A stretch of DNA of 64,000 bases from Tomocerus qinae. Its lineage: Eukaryota > Arthropoda > Collembola > Entomobryomorpha > Tomoceridae. The notes beneath the pieces are model-generated. The model was not told the origin of the DNA. It was given only the letters and a program-made list of their open reading frames with translations, and searched no databases. The position numbers and the translations under genes were made by a program. The stretch lies in NCBI GenBank assembly GCA_020055645.1, contig CM034546.1, positions 105,731,812 through 105,795,811 on the forward strand, read 5' to 3'. The first letter of the stretch is position 1. The number at the start of each line of letters is the position of its first letter. Shown one piece after another: positions 54,101 to 64,000 of the stretch.

Positions 54101-54694
54101 AGAGATAATTGAGATGTAGAATACCACAAACTTTGAATAATGTCATTGAGAATAATACAACTTGAATCATTTTTGAAACTATCTGACAATTCTGAGCTAT
54201 TTACTACTGTCTTAAACACTTTGTTTCTGTGCCCACTCGCATTAGATACTTGATTTACAAGGTCAACTTTTGCTAAAACGTGACTTAGTTCCGGCAGCGA
54301 CTTCAGTGACGATAAAAAGACATTATCACATTTGATTTCGAGCTGTATATCTTTCGATTCAGGATGAACGGTGTATGTCAATCTGGCGTGTCGAGTTCCC
54401 ATGGATCCACCAAAACTGCTGTTGGCCTATCAAAGATAAAAAGTTGATTTCAATAATAAAGTATTCCAAACCAAATTTTTCATTCCAAATTCCAAATTCT
54501 TAGTATAGCAGGCTAGGGTCCGAGCGGCGATTGCAATTGAAACTTTTCAACCGACACAACATCGGATGACCGGATTGAAAAGGTTTTTCTGTCTGTATTC
54601 AACGCATTCATGGCCATATTGTGATTTTTTAATGACTTACCCAACTACATAGTTTCGATTTTATCACATTTCTTAGAATAATTGGCGTTGCCAT
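51120..54694 (-). CDS. RARS2: Mitochondrial arginyl-tRNA synthetase (RARS2)
   Basis: Class I synthetase that charges mitochondrial tRNA-Arg (ATP + Arg + tRNA). Seven coding exons close in frame: 54694-54641, 54426-53973, 53895-53777, 53545-53279, 52453-52227, 52098-51556, 51348-51120; 630 aa (human 578). The first exon (MATPIILRNVIKSKLCSW) is a basic, acid-free amphipathic leader typical of mitochondrial targeting. The HIGH motif is HLGH at 168-171, split by an intron, in SPNIAKPLHLGHLRST. LGDFGKQFGIL and DGSSLYLTRDLACAINR follow. The KMSKS position is GMSTR (426-430); human RARS2 is similarly degenerate (GMKTR), which separates it from the cytosolic enzyme. The anticodon-binding part has TGETGIRIQYNHARLCSLE and the end MSVIGIRPLTEM aligns with the human C-terminus. 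It is head-to-head with PP1-beta, start codons 148 bp apart. The intron between 52453 and 53279 carries a minisatellite. Confidence 0.94.
52639..52853. repeat. 24-bp minisatellite, about 9 copies, in a RARS2 intron
   Basis: Tandem units begin at 52639 and every 24 bp to 52831, consensus GTGAAACATGCGACTTTCAC plus CATC. Copies differ by single substitutions (GTG/GTA, CAC/CAT, GCG/GAG); the last is degenerate, and diverged fragments continue to about 52895. Because 24 is a multiple of three, several frames on both strands stay open and mimic repeat proteins; these are not genes. Confidence 0.93.
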
Positions 54695-54842
54695 AATGGT
54701 GGGTTGACAGGCTTCCTCGTCTTTGTAAGAAATATCAAGCCCACAGTATCTATTGAATCGGTATCGGTTTTTTGATTCAGCACTCACGAGAAAATCAACC
54801 GGGGAGCAGTGAGCAGGACAAAAGTGAATTCAGATACTAGTG
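54695..54842. promoter_or_regulatory. Bidirectional promoter between RARS2 and PP1-beta
   Basis: Only 148 bp separate the RARS2 start codon (-) from the first in-frame ATG of the upstream PP1-beta exon (+), so both promoters must overlap here or lie in the neighbouring 5' exons. A short direct repeat (ATCGGTATCGGT) sits near its middle. I saw no TATA box. Confidence 0.5.
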
Positions 54843-60621
<5,779 letters not shown>

Positions 60622-63600
60622 CGAAAGTTTGGATTTTTCAAATACATTTAAAGTATTGCTACTATTATAATAATAGCAGTTTGCTATATACCCTTTTATG
60701 ACTACCTACAACTACAACATGAATACATTGTGTGAGTACAGTGAAGTAAAAGTAAAGGTACCAATTTGATTTAAGAATTTCTGAGTCCATATAATTGTAA
60801 TCAAAAAGTAAATTACATGCCGACTAGGCGTAACTATAAAAAATAAATAGTTATCATTTGTCTATAAATGATAAATTTTTAGAAAGTGTGTGAATATTAA
60901 CTGCCCAAGGTGCTTTTACTATGCCTGTGTTCTTTTCCTCGCTACTTTTATGTAAGCTGGATTTTTAACAAAACGTTAAAAATGATTTATGAGTCAAGTC
61001 CAGCTAAACAAAAAAAAAGTTATAAGTATTTCCAAAAATCTTCTGTCCATTTGTTATTTGAGGATATGGACAAATATTGAAATAATAAAAACACCTTGGA
61101 TTTAATCCATCAGTATATATCGTGAAAGGTATTTAATTTTAAATAATATAAAGTAATATTTATTGTTAGTAAAATGAATAATCTATGAGAATACGGCAGC
61201 AATCATAACAGTCATGTCATATTTATGGACAGTTGCCTCGCTGAACCCCTTTGCAGCGTAAATTATTTATAAGGGAAGCGAAATATTGTCACTATCAGCC
61301 ACTAACATAAGTTGTATATATCCTAATGGGAATAATGGCGGTTAATTAGCTTGCTGGGAGGTATAGTTGCGTAACTCGTGGATTTTTTATTTTACTGTAA
61401 TAGGAAGGGATTAATAAATTAAGAGTGAGAAGTAATAACATTTCAGTTTTAATTTGTGACAATTTTAACTTATAATAATATTAATTATTACTTATTATCA
61501 CTTAGTTAATGAATAAAATGAAATAAACCTCAGCCGCAATCCGCCCGCACCGCAATACATAACATAGCTTACATAACAAGGAGTAAAAGTTAATAATTAC
61601 AGGTGTAGGAAAATATTATAGAGTAGGAGTGAGACTTACCGGAAAAGATAGAAATGTGCAATTGGAAATTCTCTTTTTGAATCGGCATAATATTCATGGC
61701 ATTTTAATGTTTACTAATGATAATACCATATTAATCAAAGAAACTCATAAAGTAACACCAAAAAGTATAATGGATTTACGTACGAAATTCGGGTAATAAA
61801 TATTACGTTCTAAACTTCAACTGTAATTCCTATGATAGAGACAAAACTTACAAACTATAAAATAGAGAGCCAGACAAAACCCCGTGTAAGTATAACAAGT
61901 AAGAGTACTTATACTATGTGAATGTATGTAGTCCTTATTGTTAGTTATTGGTAGTTACGTCACTTAAATCGTCATAATAAAAGTACTAGAGTAATTAATA
62001 ATACTATCTATATGTGAAACCACGAAAACATGTAATAAATATACTTACGGACGAGTACTCCTTTTGTGACATATAATAACATTACAAAAGAAACATCTAA
62101 AGATATCTGTTTATACTTGGTTAGTGTTTAGTTATTTAAATGAACTGCCTCGTATGTCGAATGTAGGTGTTTGCTATTTTTTGGCAGCTAACTGTCACAA
62201 TTAGTTGTATTGACTAGTACACTGGTAATGAATTGTAGCATCTTTAATTAAGAATACATACTGTACATAGATACTGCTAGCATTTAGTTAGGTTTTGGAT
62301 TTGAAAATCACAGACAAAAATGATTCACAGGAACAAGGATGTATCGTAGCGTAATTTTTTGCAAAAAAATAAAAATTGAATTGTTAAGTTGGAATTGACC
62401 GTACGACAGATTACAGTACAAATGACAAAGTAAAGCTGGGAAACGATAACCTTCAAGTTGCTACGCCTGTTCAATCCTAATTGTATTTCGATAGAAGAAA
62501 TGCAGAAGAAATTCAATTATTGTATTTTTATGTCACAGGTCACACTGCCTTTAAGGGAAATTCTGGTGAAAGTTTGAAAATGTATGATACCATTACAAAT
62601 GCAGTAAATATTCATTTTTAGCTGTATATTTCATTTTCTTAGACTCAAGTGTTGCAGCGCAGTAGTTTCCAGGTTTTACTATGTAACTGTACTGTATACT
62701 ATTTACGTACTGAAAAATTTAGTAATATTGTGTTAATTAGTTATACTGTTTATTATTTATTGTTATTACTAGATACAATTTATAGGGACCTAACCATTTT
62801 ATTGTTACTTTTTATCTGTAGACTTACGAATTTACCTATGTTTATAGCTGTTTAGTCCATGCGGTTATTGTTTAAATGGAGTGTGCTCTGTCGTTTTTTA
62901 GTAATAGCAAAATAAAAATGGTTTGTATCCCCAGAAGATTTTCTATTCACCAATTATTCTCATTTTGCCACAGACATATTATCTTACTGACTATTGAATT
63001 CCCTACCTGACCTGTAAATTAAGGTGAATGAATTCAAAAGTTGAGAAACACCCTTAACGGAGTTTTATATTTATAACTTCACCTTCGTATGACCCTCCTA
63101 GAGTAACCATTTAATATTTTAATTACACTTAATACATAATACAAATATTGTAAAGATTAAATAAACTCTAATAAGCTGCTTGCATTTTCATCCATTGATA
63201 AGAATAACATTTTTGGTAAATTCGTAGTCTAAATTCTAAAAGTTCGGTGTTGGTTTGGATTTATTGCTATGCTATCAAGATTTAGCTTGTTGAATGAAAG
63301 CAGACATGAGTCAAAAACGTCATAGCTTAATCAAAAGTCAAGGTGCATACTCAAATGGTAACAAATAAACATTTGTCATAACTTGATGATGCTAATCCCT
63401 ATTACTATCCAGAGATAAATCAACAGCGTATGGAGATGGTTGGATGTACATTTAGTTAGGATACGATATGATGGGCTGTTCTTGCATCAGATTACTGTAT
63501 ATACACAAAGAAGTGTTACAACTGACTCATACAATCACTTATGTTCATCTTGCAGCTAGTAGGGCTTCGTGTGATCTAATGCTTAGTGTTAGTCATACTT

Positions 63601-64000
63601 AGATGTACATGATGAAATTTCTACATGGAAATCAACGTGGCAATATTATGTGTCTCAACGTATCAGTCTGAATTAATATGGAAAACAATTTAGGGGAATA
63701 TGCATTATAAATAAGTGCTATATATAGTATCTGCTACATAAACATTTTTTGCAACGAAAAGTTTTACGCACATACTCATCCAGTCTGATAAGTTACTACT
63801 AAGCAAGTCTCTATCTCTGCCCTTCTACGTAGAATTCCCTAATACCATGTACTAAATGATAAGTAGGTATGATTATGCAAGCAAGTTTTATATTATGTAA
63901 GTATATGTGCTGATATTTCGTCTGCATATTTGCACAGTTCGCATGATTCCTATATGATCTACACAGATGTGTATTTTACATAATACAAACGAGTCAGCTG
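60622..64000. other. PP1-beta 3' UTR, then AT-rich gene-free sequence
   Basis: AATAAA at about 60842 (220 nt after the stop) and again around 61083 could end the PP1-beta transcript. Beyond about 61.5 kb I see no coding frames, repeats or RNA genes. Confidence 0.5.

Overview
The window is AT-rich animal nuclear DNA (my estimate is about two-thirds A+T). Its genes have many exons and GT-AG introns, mostly 50-400 bp, and sit in compact islands separated by 4-10 kb of AT-rich DNA with no recognisable genes. Gene content (TSC2, TEX2, CCDC28, SON, mitochondrial ArgRS, PP1-beta, a Cep97-like protein) is bilaterian. A secreted protein resembling arthropod group-7-allergen/JHBP-type proteins, with the compact introns, points to an arthropod, perhaps a non-insect hexapod such as a springtail. 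The lineage is inference. I saw no transposase, reverse transcriptase, rRNA, tRNA or CRISPR.

Layout: 1-3.6 kb AT-rich, gene-free. 3.6-10.7 kb (-): complete TSC2 (tuberin), 18 coding exons. 10.7-18.3 kb: gene-poor. 18.3-24.5 kb (+): an unrecognised secreted-protein gene with two candidate TATA promoters/first exons upstream. 24.5-29.3 kb: gene-poor. 29.3-33.3 kb (-): TEX2, an SMP-domain lipid-transfer protein, 6 exons. 33.3-39.3 kb: mostly empty, with one orphan exon-like ORF, an E-box palindrome and a candidate UTR exon. 39.4-40.4 kb (+): CCDC28. 40.8-43.8 kb (-): SON, convergent with CCDC28. 47.2-49.7 kb (+): IQ/coiled-coil protein like the C-terminal half of Cep97. 51.1-54.7 kb (-): RARS2, with a 24-bp minisatellite in an intron. 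54.8-60.6 kb (+): PP1 catalytic subunit beta, head-to-head with RARS2 with start codons 148 bp apart. 60.6-64 kb: AT-rich, gene-free.

For TSC2, TEX2, CCDC28, SON, RARS2 and PP1-beta every exon junction was worked out by hand from splice consensus, frame continuity and family alignment. All intron phases close and each frame runs from ATG to stop, so these look like intact genes.

The genes do not form a pathway and most are housekeeping. Two touch TOR signalling (TSC2; CCDC28 by family knowledge), probably by chance. The least ordinary items are: the secreted precursor (His-rich segment, furin-type site, group-7/TULIP-like domain split by a long charged insert); an in-frame upstream exon that would extend PP1-beta by 21 residues; a near-perfect 98-nt foldback in the PP1-beta intron whose imperfect pairs are nearly all G:U in the + sense; and a Cep97-like gene with no visible leucine-rich repeats.
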